Of a DNA stretch of 19,076 nt, positions 1-7,749 are shown piece by piece. Each line of letters starts with the position of its first letter. Positions within the stretch are counted from its first letter, which is position 1. The notes below the pieces were generated by a model. That model was not told the DNA's origin. It ran no database searches and worked only from the letters and a program-made list of their open reading frames with translations. Origin of the DNA: Candidatus Gastranaerophilales bacterium. GTDB taxonomy: Bacteria > Cyanobacteriota > Vampirovibrionia > Gastranaerophilales > Gastranaerophilaceae. Made by a program: the position numbers and the translations under genes. The stretch covers positions 1-19,076 of the forward strand of contig CAADWU010000083.1 in assembly GCA_900752845.1 (NCBI GenBank). The letters are read 5' to 3'.

Positions 1-56
1 ACTATCTCAGCTAACGTATAACCGCCTGTGACACGTCTTTTAATATGTTTAATCAT
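1..56 (-). CDS. Type IV pilin-like protein, N-terminal fragment (cut by window edge)
   Basis: Only the first 18 complete codons are inside the window; they read MIKHIKRRVTGGYTLAEI. This is a prepilin leader: a short basic stretch, then Gly-Tyr at the expected peptidase cleavage site and Thr-Leu-Ala-Glu, with the conserved Glu at mature position 5. Such proteins are cleaved and N-methylated by PilD-type prepilin peptidase and assembled at the inner membrane into pili or pseudopili. The start at 56 has GGGGGT about five bases upstream, which is a usable ribosome site. An in-frame ATG at 83 would add nine residues but has no such site. The gene diverges from the one at 173. Everything after residue 18 is outside the window, so major pilin, minor pilin and pseudopilin cannot be told apart. 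Confidence 0.75.
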   Translation of the reverse strand, partial: MIKHIKRRVTGGYTLAEI

Positions 57-172
57 TGTACCCCCATACTCGTAATTCAACATAAATTATAAGTGTTTAT
101 TTATATTATTATAACAAACTTTTACATACATTACAATCTTTAAAAAAGATATATGTAGATATATAACTGATA

Positions 173-1333
173 ATGTTACTGGACAAACCCTTAAAAATCA
201 GTATAATTAAATCAATGGCAGATTTAAACTTAGGTCATTTAATATCAAAATTTGTGAATTATCAGGCACTTAACGCTCAAAAACAAGTGCCCGCAAAACA
301 ACCTGCCCAAACATCTTCATTTACACCTACACCTCAGCAGCCTTCGGTACCAAATATTTCAAGAAGTGTTCCGACACCTCAAATGGGTAATATGGGTGGT
401 GGTGACCAATCAGTTTATGTGAAAGATATGATGAATTTGCCCAAAAACCTTAATGAACTTGTATATATAATGCAAAGAAACATATCACTTGCACAGTTTA
501 ACCAACGTTTTGCAAACCAAATAAATATGCAAAAGAATGCTTTATCTCAAACTCAGGCACAAATCCTTGCACAACTACAGGGTATGTCTGTAACCGAAGC
601 GCAAAATATTCTGCTTACAGGCAACAAAGCTATATTAAGCCAAATGCAGTCATCTTTGAAAAATCTGTCAATATCATCATCAGGGCTCATTAATCTTTCT
701 GAAATTGCCTCACTTATTCAGGCAAACGGGAAAGATGCCATAGCAAAATTAATTACCACTATGGCAAACTCTGCAAAACTTGGAATTACTGATTTGTCAC
801 AGTTAAAAGAAACAGCAAAACTTATCAATGCAAGTGTTGCAGCTGCTTCTCAAAATGATTCAGCACAAACAATGAAACTTTTAATGCTCTTATATCTACC
901 ATGGCTTCCGCTGCAAGAAGGTGTCGGCTTTGATTTAGATATAGAAAACAGCAATACGGATGACGGTTCTGAAAGTATTCTGATAATAACAATTACAACA
1001 CTAAATTACGGCAATGTGATTGCAACATTAATTCTTGAAAGCTCAAATTCCGTCCACGTAAATATTGAATGTGTTAAAGAATTTCCTAAAGATGAGTTGA
1101 TTTTGCGTATAGAAGGCGATGAAAAACATTACTCTATGGAATCAGTAGTTTCTTTTGAAACCGGCTCGCAAACTACCGTCAACGAAAAACAGGAAAAACC
1201 GCAAGCAAAAATTAATATGGCCAACACCAACGAGATTAATCCATACTTGCTTTTAATGGCTCATACAATAATAAGACATGTTATAGAAATTGACAAAAAC
1301 ACCTCAAACGGAGTAATATCTCATATTGACTAA
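173..1333 (+). CDS. Unknown protein with Gln/Pro-rich N-terminus and beta-rich C-terminus
   Basis: 386 residues; I do not recognise a firm family. An internal Met at residue 15 (base 215) begins MADLNLGHLISKFVNYQ and could be the true start; neither start has a clear Shine-Dalgarno. Residues about 35-75 are Gln/Pro/Thr-rich and probably disordered. Residues about 85-235 are helical and Gln/Ala/Ser-rich. Residues about 240-330 begin with a YLPWLPL segment and then alternate hydrophobic strands ending in a region with conserved-looking Gly-Asn. That layout (disordered, helical, then LPL plus beta strands around an asparagine-glycine turn) loosely recalls FliK-type hook-length control C-termini in Clostridia, but no flagellar gene is nearby and I would not name it on this. 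It diverges from a prepilin gene and converges on another pilin gene with one base between stops, so a link to pilus biogenesis is possible. Confidence 0.7.
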   Translation: MLLDKPLKISIIKSMADLNLGHLISKFVNYQALNAQKQVPAKQPAQTSSFTPTPQQPSVPNISRSVPTPQMGNMGGGDQSVYVKDMMNLPKNLNELVYIMQRNISLAQFNQRFANQINMQKNALSQTQAQILAQLQGMSVTEAQNILLTGNKAILSQMQSSLKNLSISSSGLINLSEIASLIQANGKDAIAKLITTMANSAKLGITDLSQLKETAKLINASVAAASQNDSAQTMKLLMLLYLPWLPLQEGVGFDLDIENSNTDDGSESILIITITTLNYGNVIATLILESSNSVHVNIECVKEFPKDELILRIEGDEKHYSMESVVSFETGSQTTVNEKQEKPQAKINMANTNEINPYLLLMAHTIIRHVIEIDKNTSNGVISHID

Positions 1334-1334
1334 G

Positions 1335-2080
1335 TTAACGTGGCAAACATTCCCAGTAAGTTTTAGTCTTATCATCCGGGCATTCGTTAGCAATTGCGTG
1401 TTTTGTACAGCCAACGCCGTTTTGTGCATCTGTTGAAGTTTTGGAACAATATTTGCTTTGACTAAAATTCCAAAATGAATAACTTATATTTTCGCCGAGA
1501 GGAATTAACCTTCCCCTGTCATTTATACCAAAATAAAATATATCCTGCCCCAGAGCATTCGGTCCTTTTCTTGGACCTGTTGTATCAATTACAATCCAAT
1601 TTGCATAACAGTTGTACATACCGCCAATTGATGTTCCATCTGCTGCAACAAGTTGAGGAACTTGCATACAGCCCGGTATACTTACCGTTGTATTATTGTA
1701 TGATTTAACCTGCTTATAAACATTTACTGTACCATATACATTATTGTTTTTGTTTAAATTATCTGCCAATTTGTATTGCGCAAATAATTTAGTATAAAAT
1801 TCAGAATTGCTAGAACCCGAATCAGTATTATCTCCCGTAACAGAACCTAAAAGTTCGGGCTCAACATAAACAATTGCCTGAGACAAAAGGGAATAAGATT
1901 TTTTAAAAGCAGCTTCTAAAGCTTTTTTCTGATGATTAGCAACCAAATTCGGGATAGTTAATGCTGCAACCACACCGATAATGCCGAGTGTTATTAAAAC
2001 CTCAGCAAGCGTAAAACCCTTAATACAGGAGCTTAAACGGCTGCCCCCCCCCCGAGTGCTTTACTAAATAAATTTTTCAT
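1335..2080 (-). CDS. Type IV pilin-like protein, frame broken at a G10 tract
   Basis: The start at 2080 has a strong ribosome site (AGGAAAGGAG) and a consensus promoter, and reads MKNLFSKALGGGAAV then stop. The break lies just after a run of ten G. Removing two G (or adding one) restores one continuous frame of 247 (or 248) residues that runs through GFTLAEVLITLGII into VVAALTIPNLV and on to the stop at 1335. The Gly-Phe before TLAEV is the prepilin peptidase site. The mature part has the usual hydrophobic helix, a GQDIFYFGIND segment and a Cys-rich tail (Cys in the last 40 residues ending ECLPR), suggesting disulfides. As read, the unbroken part alone (from 1973) lacks the leader and would not be assembled. 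The cause may be phase variation, a pseudogene or a sequencing/assembly error at the homopolymer. It converges on the gene ending at 1333. Confidence 0.85.
2044..2053. repeat. Homopolymeric C10/G10 tract inside pilin gene
   Basis: Ten consecutive C on the plus strand, i.e. ten G in the coding strand of the pilin, placed after codon 9. In an AT-rich window this is the only such tract I see. Poly-G runs of this length are classic slipped-strand mispairing sites that switch surface proteins on and off. Here G10 is out of frame; G8 and G11 are in frame. Confidence 0.9.
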
Positions 2081-2111
2081 ATTTTTGCTCCTTTCCTAAC
2101 TTATAAACTTT

Positions 2112-2140
2112 ATTATATCAATTTATTATAAAGATTTCAA
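2112..2140 (-). promoter_or_regulatory. Sigma70-type promoter of the pilin gene
   Basis: On the minus strand TTGAAA (2140-2135) is followed after 17 nt by a perfect TATAAT (2117-2112). The start would be near 2105, giving a leader of about 25 nt that contains the AGGAAAGGAG ribosome site before the ATG at 2080. This supports the upstream start and shows the gene is still equipped for expression. Confidence 0.7.
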
Positions 2141-2187
2141 TATTTTAGTTAAATTATGATAAACTAAAATCAAAGGAGGATTAATAT

Positions 2188-2562
2188 ATGAAATTTGTAC
2201 ATGTAATGATTAGAGTAAAAAACATAGATGCTTCTATGAGATTTTATACAGAACTTCTTGATTTGAACAGAACAGGAGAAGTAAAACTTGATGATTGCAC
2301 TTTATACTATTTAAGCGATGAAGACGGTCAAACTCAAATTGAATTGACACACAACGCAGAAACACCCGAAAACGGCTATGAAAACGGCAACGCTTTCGGA
2401 CACCTTGCGTTTGAAACAAATTCCATGGAAGAATTTACAAAAAAAATGCAGTCTATGGGTTATGAATATCTTTATGAACCTTATTTCATGCCTGAAGTTA
2501 ATATGCATATAGCATTCTTAAAAGATCCTGACGGAAACGAAATCGAAATTATGGCACCTTAG
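2188..2562 (+). CDS. gloA: Lactoylglutathione lyase (glyoxalase I)
   Basis: 124 residues, a complete single-module vicinal oxygen chelate protein with two beta-alpha-beta-beta-beta halves. Family knowledge: it isomerises the hemithioacetal of methylglyoxal and a thiol (glutathione or an analogue) to the S-lactoyl thioester, a cytosolic detoxification step. Visible metal ligands fit the E. coli GloA pattern: His5, Glu52 (IELTHN), His72 (GHLAFE) and Glu120 in the DPDGNEIEI motif near the C-terminus. The start has a strong ribosome site, AAAGGAGG. It is a single-gene unit followed by a good terminator. The thiol actually used in this organism cannot be read from the sequence, and a related VOC function (e.g. 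methylmalonyl-CoA epimerase) is less likely given the length and motif spacing. Confidence 0.88.
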   Translation: MKFVHVMIRVKNIDASMRFYTELLDLNRTGEVKLDDCTLYYLSDEDGQTQIELTHNAETPENGYENGNAFGHLAFETNSMEEFTKKMQSMGYEYLYEPYFMPEVNMHIAFLKDPDGNEIEIMAP

Positions 2563-2566
2563 CCGA

Positions 2567-2600
2567 TAAAAAACGGGGTTAGTTTTAACCCCGTTTTTTT
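2567..2600. terminator. Bidirectional Rho-independent terminator
   Basis: An 11-bp stem (AAACGGGGTTA, 2571-2581, with TAACCCCGTTT, 2586-2596) and a 4-nt loop GTTT, followed by T-runs on the plus strand and preceded by a run of A. It can end glyoxalase from the left and the minus-strand gene whose stop is at 2601 from the right. Confidence 0.85.
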
Positions 2601-3011
2601 TTATTTTTTTAGTAATACAACATTTTTGTACATATTATTATTCGGCGCATCATTACCGAGTTTTATAATTTTTTCATAAGCAAATTTTAACGGGTTCATC
2701 TTTTTTTCACTGACAAACTTGACGGTCTTTACCTCTCTGTAATCATCATTTGAAGAAGGTATTATTATATTTTTTTTAGGTTCAAATTTTGTGAAGCTGA
2801 TATATGGTTTTCCGTTTTCTGTTTCGCCTATATCTACAAGCAACCTTACAGTCAGACAAGAATTGTCAATGTTTTTTCGTGCCTGATTTAATTTGTCAAA
2901 CTTTTTATGCTCTACCGCATATTCAACAACCTGTTTTAAGGCTTCACTATTTATAAATTTCGCCCTAAAAGCAGGACTATAAGACTGATAAGATGTTTTT
3001 TGAATTTGCAT
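2601..3011 (-). CDS. Unknown small protein with SYSPAF N-terminal motif
   Basis: 136 residues from the ATG at 3011, which has GGAG at 9-nt spacing; a longer frame from 3047 starts without a ribosome site. The protein begins MQIQKTSYQSYSPAFRAKF, a short beta-like leader ending in a SPAFRAKF motif of a kind I associate with many unknown Gastranaerophilales proteins. The rest is a mixed helix/strand protein rich in Lys with no recognised catalytic motif, no signal peptide and no membrane segment. It follows the TPR gene at a 65-nt gap that could hold its own weak promoter (TTTACA then TATATA). The TPR protein also contains a SYSPAY motif, so the two may share a partner or location. Function unknown. 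Confidence 0.7.
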   Translation of the reverse strand: MQIQKTSYQSYSPAFRAKFINSEALKQVVEYAVEHKKFDKLNQARKNIDNSCLTVRLLVDIGETENGKPYISFTKFEPKKNIIIPSSNDDYREVKTVKFVSEKKMNPLKFAYEKIIKLGNDAPNNNMYKNVVLLKK

Positions 3012-3076
3012 GAATTTTCTCCGAATATATATATTATTTTGTTTCAAAATCTGTAAAGAAAAATTTTTGCATTAAT

Positions 3077-4639
3077 TTAACCAAGTAGTTCAAGACTATT
3101 TAATTTTTCTCTTATTTCATTCATCAAATTCACATCATCAGTCTGACGTGCATAATTTTGAGCTTTTGTTAAAAGACCTTTTGCCTTAGCAACATTGCTG
3201 TATTCAACCATTATATCAGCTGCTTTGGAATAATTTTGAGCAACTTTCAAAGGAGAATCAGCATCTGTATAATGCTGTACTGCTTTAGAGTAAGATTTCA
3301 ACGCTTCCTGAGGTTCGCCAAATTTTTCATAAGCTGTGCCCATGCTTGAAGATACAAAACCCTTTACTTTTGAATTATCTGTTTGAGCTGCCAGGTCATC
3401 CGCTATTGAGTAGTAATCCATAGCTTCGTCTTCGTACATATCGGTAAAAATATTGCCCATTTTAGTCAAAGAAGTTGATTGAGCTGTAAAATTATCTTCC
3501 TGCCCTGCATAAGATATTGAATTAAAATAATGGTCAAGTGCAGGTTCAATCTGATTTACATCATCGTAAATCTGTGCCATTGAATAGTGGGCTTTTGTTT
3601 TAACATTATTATCTGTTGTATTTTGTACTGATTGATTGTAGCTTTTTAAGGCTTGAGCATAGTAATCGTGGTCATCATAAATTCTGCCGACTTCATAGAA
3701 AATTTTTGACTTGGTTTCTGTATCACCAACTTCATCTGCACGTTCAAGCGCTTTTTGGAAAGTTTCAATTGCTTTTTCGGGTTCGTTAGCATAAGAAGCT
3801 TTTTTAGCCTGAATAAATAATGATTTTAACTCTTTGTCCTGAGGAATTAAAGATACTACTTTAGAATTTGTGTCTATTTCCTGTTGAACAGGTTCTGTAA
3901 CAGTTTCATTTACAACTGTTTTATCTTCGGTTTTTGCTTCTTCCTGTGTGCTTCCGTCAGGAAATTTTACCAGAAACTGCGGATTGATATCGCCTTCATT
4001 GTAGCTGAAATCAATTTGCTGTAAAAACAGTGCATCAACCCAGTTTTCAACAACCTTTGACTCTTTATTTAAAGTTTTGGAAATATAATTATCAAGGATA
4101 GTTGATGCATTTTTTAAATTTGATTTAACAAGTTTAGTGTTGGGATTATCTTTTTTAACCTGAGCTTCTATCAGTGTAAGATAACCGTTAACTTCTTCTT
4201 TTAAATCATCGGGAGTACCGATTGCAGCTGCGGTGTTTTTAAAATCTTTAAGAATTTGCGCAATATTAATGACAGTGCTTCTGCCTGATAAAGTTTTGGT
4301 CGGTGCAGCGGCATCGGTATGATTTACTGCTGCATTCGGGGTATTATGAGGAGTTTTCGTGTACACCTGACTTTGAATTTGAGAACGCATTTGACGCCAA
4401 TCAACTTGTTCTCCGTTGTTTTGAACACGCTGATAAGCAGGTGAATATGACGGTTTGTTTTGTTCTACATATTGAAGACCTTTGCTTTTTGCATTCTGAT
4501 TTGACTGCTCTTCACGCTGAGCAGCTGATGAGGCATTCTTTTCTTCGTCTTGTTTTTTCTTAACAAGACTTCTGCCGTCTTTATTTAAATAAGGTCTTTG
4601 AAATACACCGTTTAACACAAATTCTACCCTCTGGTACAT
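3077..4639 (-). CDS. Tetratricopeptide-repeat protein
   Basis: 520 residues. Residues about 20-120 are charged and Gln/Asn-rich, probably disordered, and include PSYSPAYQRVQ near residue 63. Residues about 120-215 are helical. Residues about 265-515 are a run of roughly six TPR-like helix pairs, with typical elements such as EKAIETFQKALERADEVGD, YAQALKSYNQSVQ, EALKSYSKAVQHY and AKGLLTKAQNYARQ. TPRs form a scaffold for protein binding; no enzymatic domain is attached and no signal peptide is seen, so a cytosolic adaptor is the simplest reading. The ATG at 4639 lacks a clear ribosome site; a TATATA lies four bases before it and a 6-bp hairpin at 4670-4685 lies upstream. The binding partner cannot be inferred. 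Confidence 0.82.
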   Translation of the reverse strand: MYQRVEFVLNGVFQRPYLNKDGRSLVKKKQDEEKNASSAAQREEQSNQNAKSKGLQYVEQNKPSYSPAYQRVQNNGEQVDWRQMRSQIQSQVYTKTPHNTPNAAVNHTDAAAPTKTLSGRSTVINIAQILKDFKNTAAAIGTPDDLKEEVNGYLTLIEAQVKKDNPNTKLVKSNLKNASTILDNYISKTLNKESKVVENWVDALFLQQIDFSYNEGDINPQFLVKFPDGSTQEEAKTEDKTVVNETVTEPVQQEIDTNSKVVSLIPQDKELKSLFIQAKKASYANEPEKAIETFQKALERADEVGDTETKSKIFYEVGRIYDDHDYYAQALKSYNQSVQNTTDNNVKTKAHYSMAQIYDDVNQIEPALDHYFNSISYAGQEDNFTAQSTSLTKMGNIFTDMYEDEAMDYYSIADDLAAQTDNSKVKGFVSSSMGTAYEKFGEPQEALKSYSKAVQHYTDADSPLKVAQNYSKAADIMVEYSNVAKAKGLLTKAQNYARQTDDVNLMNEIREKLNSLELLG

Positions 4640-4697
4640 TTAATATATACCAAAACCTGCTTTTCTTGCTCATACTTTCGTATGATATCTACAATTT

Positions 4698-4919
4698 CTA
4701 TTTAAGGTTATTTTGTTTAAAGTCAAAGGTTTCCATTTCCAAATAATCAAGCTGTTCATAAAGTTTATGGTTTTCTTGACAAATATAAATAAACAAAGGA
4801 AGCATAATTGCTATTTGCTTGTTATTTCTGTTATATCTACAATAATCTGCAATTATTTCAAGATATGTAATTAAATCTGCAAATTCATACATAATATCAT
4901 TTATTTTCTTATTTACCAT
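4698..4919 (-). CDS. Small helical protein of unknown function
   Basis: 73 residues with a good ribosome site (AAGGAG, 6 nt before the ATG), which is the main reason to accept it. The sequence is predicted helical and amphipathic: a first helix around YEFADLITYLEIIADYC, a central hydrophobic stretch IAIMLPLFIYIC (residues about 37-48) and a last charged helix. The central stretch is short for a membrane span and contains Pro, so it may be a buried helix. It is divergently paired with a ribbon-helix-helix gene, and the shared intergenic region carries palindromes, so it is probably under that regulator. Not recognised; a small partner protein of the toxin-antitoxin or phage-regulatory type is possible but unproven. 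Confidence 0.6.
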   Translation of the reverse strand: MVNKKINDIMYEFADLITYLEIIADYCRYNRNNKQIAIMLPLFIYICQENHKLYEQLDYLEMETFDFKQNNLK

Positions 4920-4930
4920 AACATTCTCCT

Positions 4931-5016
4931 TTTATAAAAGTTTATAAACTTATTATAAACCTTTTGCAATTGAATTTATCGTAATACAATAGTAAAATTT
5001 ACATAGGTTTACAAAC
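4931..5016. promoter_or_regulatory. Palindromic operator-like sites between divergent small genes
   Basis: AGTTTATAAACT at 4939-4950 is a perfect 12-bp palindrome. It sits inside three 10-nt phased copies of a TTTATAAA-like unit starting at 4931, 4941 and 4951. A second site GTTTACAAAC at 5007-5016 differs from the core GTTTATAAAC by one base and lies just before the ribosome site of the ribbon-helix-helix gene. On the minus strand a TATAAT (4957-4952) overlaps the first cluster. Helical phasing of short half-sites is what Arc/CopG-type regulators bind, so autoregulation is likely. This is inference. Confidence 0.5.
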
Positions 5017-5036
5017 ATATTACAAGAGGTTCATAA

Positions 5037-5189
5037 ATGGTCATTAAAAATGATAAACATAGATTTGTTGTTATTATTGAGAAAGAAATCTTTGAAAACT
5101 TTAAAGCTATTGCTGAAAAAGAAAAACGTTCTGCAAGTAACTTAGCTGCAAAGATGATTGAAGATTATGTAAAAGAAAACAACAAATAG
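5037..5189 (+). CDS. Ribbon-helix-helix (Arc/CopG-like) DNA-binding protein
   Basis: 50 residues; ribosome site AGAGG at 8 nt. The protein has a short N-terminal strand (HRFVVIIEKEIFENF), then helix A (EIFENFKAIAEKEKR), a Ser-Ala-Ser turn and helix B (NLAAKMIEDYVKE). This strand-helix-turn-helix size and spacing match the RHH/Arc/MetJ fold: dimers insert a two-stranded ribbon in the major groove. Family members often are antitoxins, plasmid copy regulators or autorepressors. No toxin of a known kind follows; the next gene, eight bases later, is an alpha/beta hydrolase with no ribosome site of its own, so the two are likely co-transcribed. The upstream palindromes are candidate operators. Confidence 0.7.
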   Translation: MVIKNDKHRFVVIIEKEIFENFKAIAEKEKRSASNLAAKMIEDYVKENNK

Positions 5190-5197
5190 TATAATTT

Positions 5198-5911
5198 ATG
5201 AAAGAAATTTTTCTCACAACTTCTGACGGAATTAAGCTTGCCTTAAATCATTATCAAACTGAACATGATAAGGTTATAATACTTGCTCATGGCTGGTTTA
5301 TGACAAAAGACAGCAAGGCTTTTTCTGAAATGGCCGAAATTTTTTCCAAAGATTTTGATGTTATTTCCTTTGATTTTAGAGGACATGGTAGAAGCTCGGG
5401 GTTTTATACTTTCACAAGCAGAGAAACGATTGATTTAAAAACTGTTGTCGACTTTGCAAAAAAGTATTACAAACAAATTTACCTTGCCGGATTTTCTCTT
5501 GGAGGCTCTATTGCACTAATCCATTGTGCTCAAAACAACGATATTAATAAAGTTATTGCAGTTTCGCCGCCCTGCGATTTCAATAAAATTGAAAACCGTA
5601 TGTGGAAAAAAGAAGCATTCATTCCGACTTTAAAAAAATTCGAACTTAACCGTTGGCTATCTGTACGCCCGTCAATCATAATCCGTAAAAAAATAAAGCC
5701 GATTGATATTGTACAACAAATCAAAATTCCGATTTTGTTTATTGCAGGTAAAAAAGATCCCACAGTATATTGCTGGCATACTCAAAAGCTTTATGAAAAC
5801 GCAGAGTGTGAAAAACGTTTTGAACTTTTTGAAAACGGCATACACGCAGAAGATTTATTTTTGGATGAACCCGAAAGGTTTGTAAATCTCTGTGTTAATT
5901 GGCTGAAATAA
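5198..5911 (+). CDS. Alpha/beta hydrolase (serine esterase/lipase-like)
   Basis: 237 residues with a complete alpha/beta hydrolase core and no signal peptide, so cytosolic. Visible elements in order: the oxyanion HGW motif (His31-Gly32), RGHGRS around residues 61-66, nucleophile elbow GFSLGG with Ser100, acid Asp187 in AGKKDPTV, and His216 in GIHAEDL. The small lid region (about 125-170) is basic. The family includes monoglyceride lipases, carboxylesterases and peptidase S9-like proteins; the substrate cannot be deduced. It follows the ribbon-helix-helix gene by eight bases and has no clear ribosome site, so translation may depend on coupling. Its 3' end overlaps the convergent U32 gene by 17 bases. 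Confidence 0.85.
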   Translation: MKEIFLTTSDGIKLALNHYQTEHDKVIILAHGWFMTKDSKAFSEMAEIFSKDFDVISFDFRGHGRSSGFYTFTSRETIDLKTVVDFAKKYYKQIYLAGFSLGGSIALIHCAQNNDINKVIAVSPPCDFNKIENRMWKKEAFIPTLKKFELNRWLSVRPSIIIRKKIKPIDIVQQIKIPILFIAGKKDPTVYCWHTQKLYENAECEKRFELFENGIHAEDLFLDEPERFVNLCVNWLK

Positions 5912-7685
5912 CCATTTCGCAATTTTTGCAATCAAAGTGAAGCGGATATTTTTTCCCTTTTTCATCGATTAAATAAAGTTTTTTAGGCGACTTACACATA
6001 TCAAAAGCAAATTTCAAACAGTGCTTTGTACGCATTAATTCATAAGGCACAGAACCGCTTTCTGCAGACATCTCACAAACCTTGGAACCGCATTTTTCAT
6101 AAAACTCTTTTGCAGAATTGTTATAAACATTTGCTTTGTAATCAAGTTCTTTTTGCGGAAATTCCGTATAATGCAACGGCTTTTGATATTCCCGCTTGTA
6201 ATTTTTCAAACGTTCCTTTATAAGTTTATCAAGCAGTGCTCTCCTCAACTCATTAATTTCGGAAACCGGTATAAAAGGCAGGTCGGAACAAACGCATACT
6301 TTCCTTGTAAAAAAATCGCTTTCGCCTGTTTTTTCCATTTGTCTTATAAATGTTTCCTGCATTTTTTGAGAATTTTTAGGAGTTTCACTAAATTCAACCT
6401 GTATTTGCACTGAATTTTTATTATCGTCAATAGCTGTTATAATTCCGTCACGATAGACGATTTCAACGCCTATACGCCGTTTAATCTTTGAATTCGCAAG
6501 CGTTTTTTCATATTGAAAATCATTGTTTCTATAAATTTCAGTACCGATTTTAATCCCGTTCATACGGTTAGGAAAAACTCTATTTTTTTCTGCTTTGTTG
6601 ACTAGGCATCCTTCAAAATGCCCGCCAAGCATAAAGCATAACCCGTCTTGATTATTCAATTGAATTTTTGTTTTTATCTCAAAAAAATCTCTGCCGACTT
6701 TTGTAACGGTTCCGATTTTTTCACCGATTGCTTTCGGTGTATCAAAGTTATAACATTTGCTGCGTTTTTTCAAAAAATATTCCGTAAATCCACGATTAAA
6801 GCTCTTGTTTACATCGGGCTCAAAATCCATAAATACCTGACCTGACGAAGATTTTCTACCGCAGTTGTCAAGCAGTTTTCTGTAATAAGCAACAACATTT
6901 TTTACGTAATTCTCATCTTTCAAACGCCCTTCTATTTTAAAAGATTTTACCCCTGCTTTTGCAAGTTCTTCAATTTGAGCTGATGCGTTAAAATCTTTCA
7001 AACTCAACAAATGTTTGTCTTTTGCAATAACATTTCCATCTTCATCGACAAGCGTATATTTTTTACGGCATGCCTGAGCGCATTCCCCCCTGTTAGCGGA
7101 ACGTCCGCCGATATAATGGCTCATATAGCACTGCCCGCTGTAACTTACACATAAAGCTCCATGAATAAATGTTTCCACCTCAATTGCATCTTCATCATCC
7201 TTTGAAGAAACAGCAGAACAAATTTCTCTAATTTTTTCAAGTGAAAGTTCTCTTGCAAGAATTACCCTTGAAACTCCGATATTTTTGAAAAATTCCGCTT
7301 TTTCCAAAGTTCTTGTATCACACTGAGTACTTGCATGAATTTGTATCGGAGGAAGTTCACCTTTTACAGCAAGTTCCAAAATTCCCATATCCTGAACGAT
7401 TATGGCATCAACTCCGATTTCATAAAGCTTATTAATAAGCTCCTTTGCCTCAACAAGTTCATCATCTGTCAAAATCGTGTTAATCGTAACGTGAACTTTT
7501 ACATAAAACTTATGCGCATAATCAACAATTTCTTTAATATCTTGTAATGAATTACCGGCTGCCTGACGTGCACCAAACTTCGGCGAACCCACATAAACAG
7601 CATCGGCACCGCTTTCTATTGCAGCTGCGGCTGTCTTTTTATCCTTTGCAGGAGCAAGTAATTCCAACTTTCTTTTCGTAATCAT
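5895..7685 (-). CDS. U32 family protein, probable 23S rRNA 5-hydroxycytidine synthase type (RlhA-like)
   Basis: 596 residues. Starts with KLELLAPAKDKKTAAAAIESGADAVYVG, the TIM-barrel-like entry typical of U32 proteins. The family signature is at about 174-210, with four cysteines, Cys179, Cys186, Cys202 and Cys206 (C-x6-C-x15-C-x3-C), which in U32 proteins bind an iron-sulfur cluster. FKIEGRLKDENYV follows near residue 245. The long C-terminal part beyond residue 300 corresponds to the DUF3656-type extension that separates RlhA/YdcP (rRNA C2501 hydroxylation) from the shorter TrhP/YegQ (tRNA uridine hydroxylation) and from UbiU/UbiV. The old name collagenase-like peptidase is not supported by biochemistry of these modification enzymes. 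There is no ribosome site; a TATAAT lies seven bases before the ATG, suggesting a leaderless transcript. Confidence 0.85.
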   Translation of the reverse strand: MITKRKLELLAPAKDKKTAAAAIESGADAVYVGSPKFGARQAAGNSLQDIKEIVDYAHKFYVKVHVTINTILTDDELVEAKELINKLYEIGVDAIIVQDMGILELAVKGELPPIQIHASTQCDTRTLEKAEFFKNIGVSRVILARELSLEKIREICSAVSSKDDEDAIEVETFIHGALCVSYSGQCYMSHYIGGRSANRGECAQACRKKYTLVDEDGNVIAKDKHLLSLKDFNASAQIEELAKAGVKSFKIEGRLKDENYVKNVVAYYRKLLDNCGRKSSSGQVFMDFEPDVNKSFNRGFTEYFLKKRSKCYNFDTPKAIGEKIGTVTKVGRDFFEIKTKIQLNNQDGLCFMLGGHFEGCLVNKAEKNRVFPNRMNGIKIGTEIYRNNDFQYEKTLANSKIKRRIGVEIVYRDGIITAIDDNKNSVQIQVEFSETPKNSQKMQETFIRQMEKTGESDFFTRKVCVCSDLPFIPVSEINELRRALLDKLIKERLKNYKREYQKPLHYTEFPQKELDYKANVYNNSAKEFYEKCGSKVCEMSAESGSVPYELMRTKHCLKFAFDMCKSPKKLYLIDEKGKKYPLHFDCKNCEMVISAN

Positions 7686-7692
7686 AATGTAA

Positions 7693-7698
7693 ATTATA
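7693..7698 (-). promoter_or_regulatory. -10 box of the U32 gene, leaderless-type placement
   Basis: A perfect TATAAT on the minus strand ends seven bases before the ATG at 7685, so transcription would start at or next to the start codon. A -35 match is weak (TTACGG or TTTACG, inside the terminator hairpin of the preceding gene). Confidence 0.5.
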
Positions 7699-7702
7699 AT
7701 AC

Positions 7703-7733
7703 AAAAAAAGGACGTCCGTAAAAGACGTCCTTT
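7703..7733 (-). terminator. Rho-independent terminator of the alcohol dehydrogenase gene
   Basis: On the minus strand AAAGGACGTC pairs with GACGTCCTTT (10-bp stem, 7-nt loop 7717-7723) and is followed by seven T. It lies 16 bases after the stop of the iron-dependent alcohol dehydrogenase. Confidence 0.9.
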
Positions 7734-7749
7734 GATTGTTATTATAAAC

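Noticed and set aside
173..1333. Flagellar hook-length protein FliK
   Set aside because: Only a loose C-terminal resemblance and no flagellar genes around.
5895..7685. Secreted collagenase or protease
   Set aside because: No signal peptide; four-cysteine U32 signature and long extension match RNA-modifying U32 enzymes.
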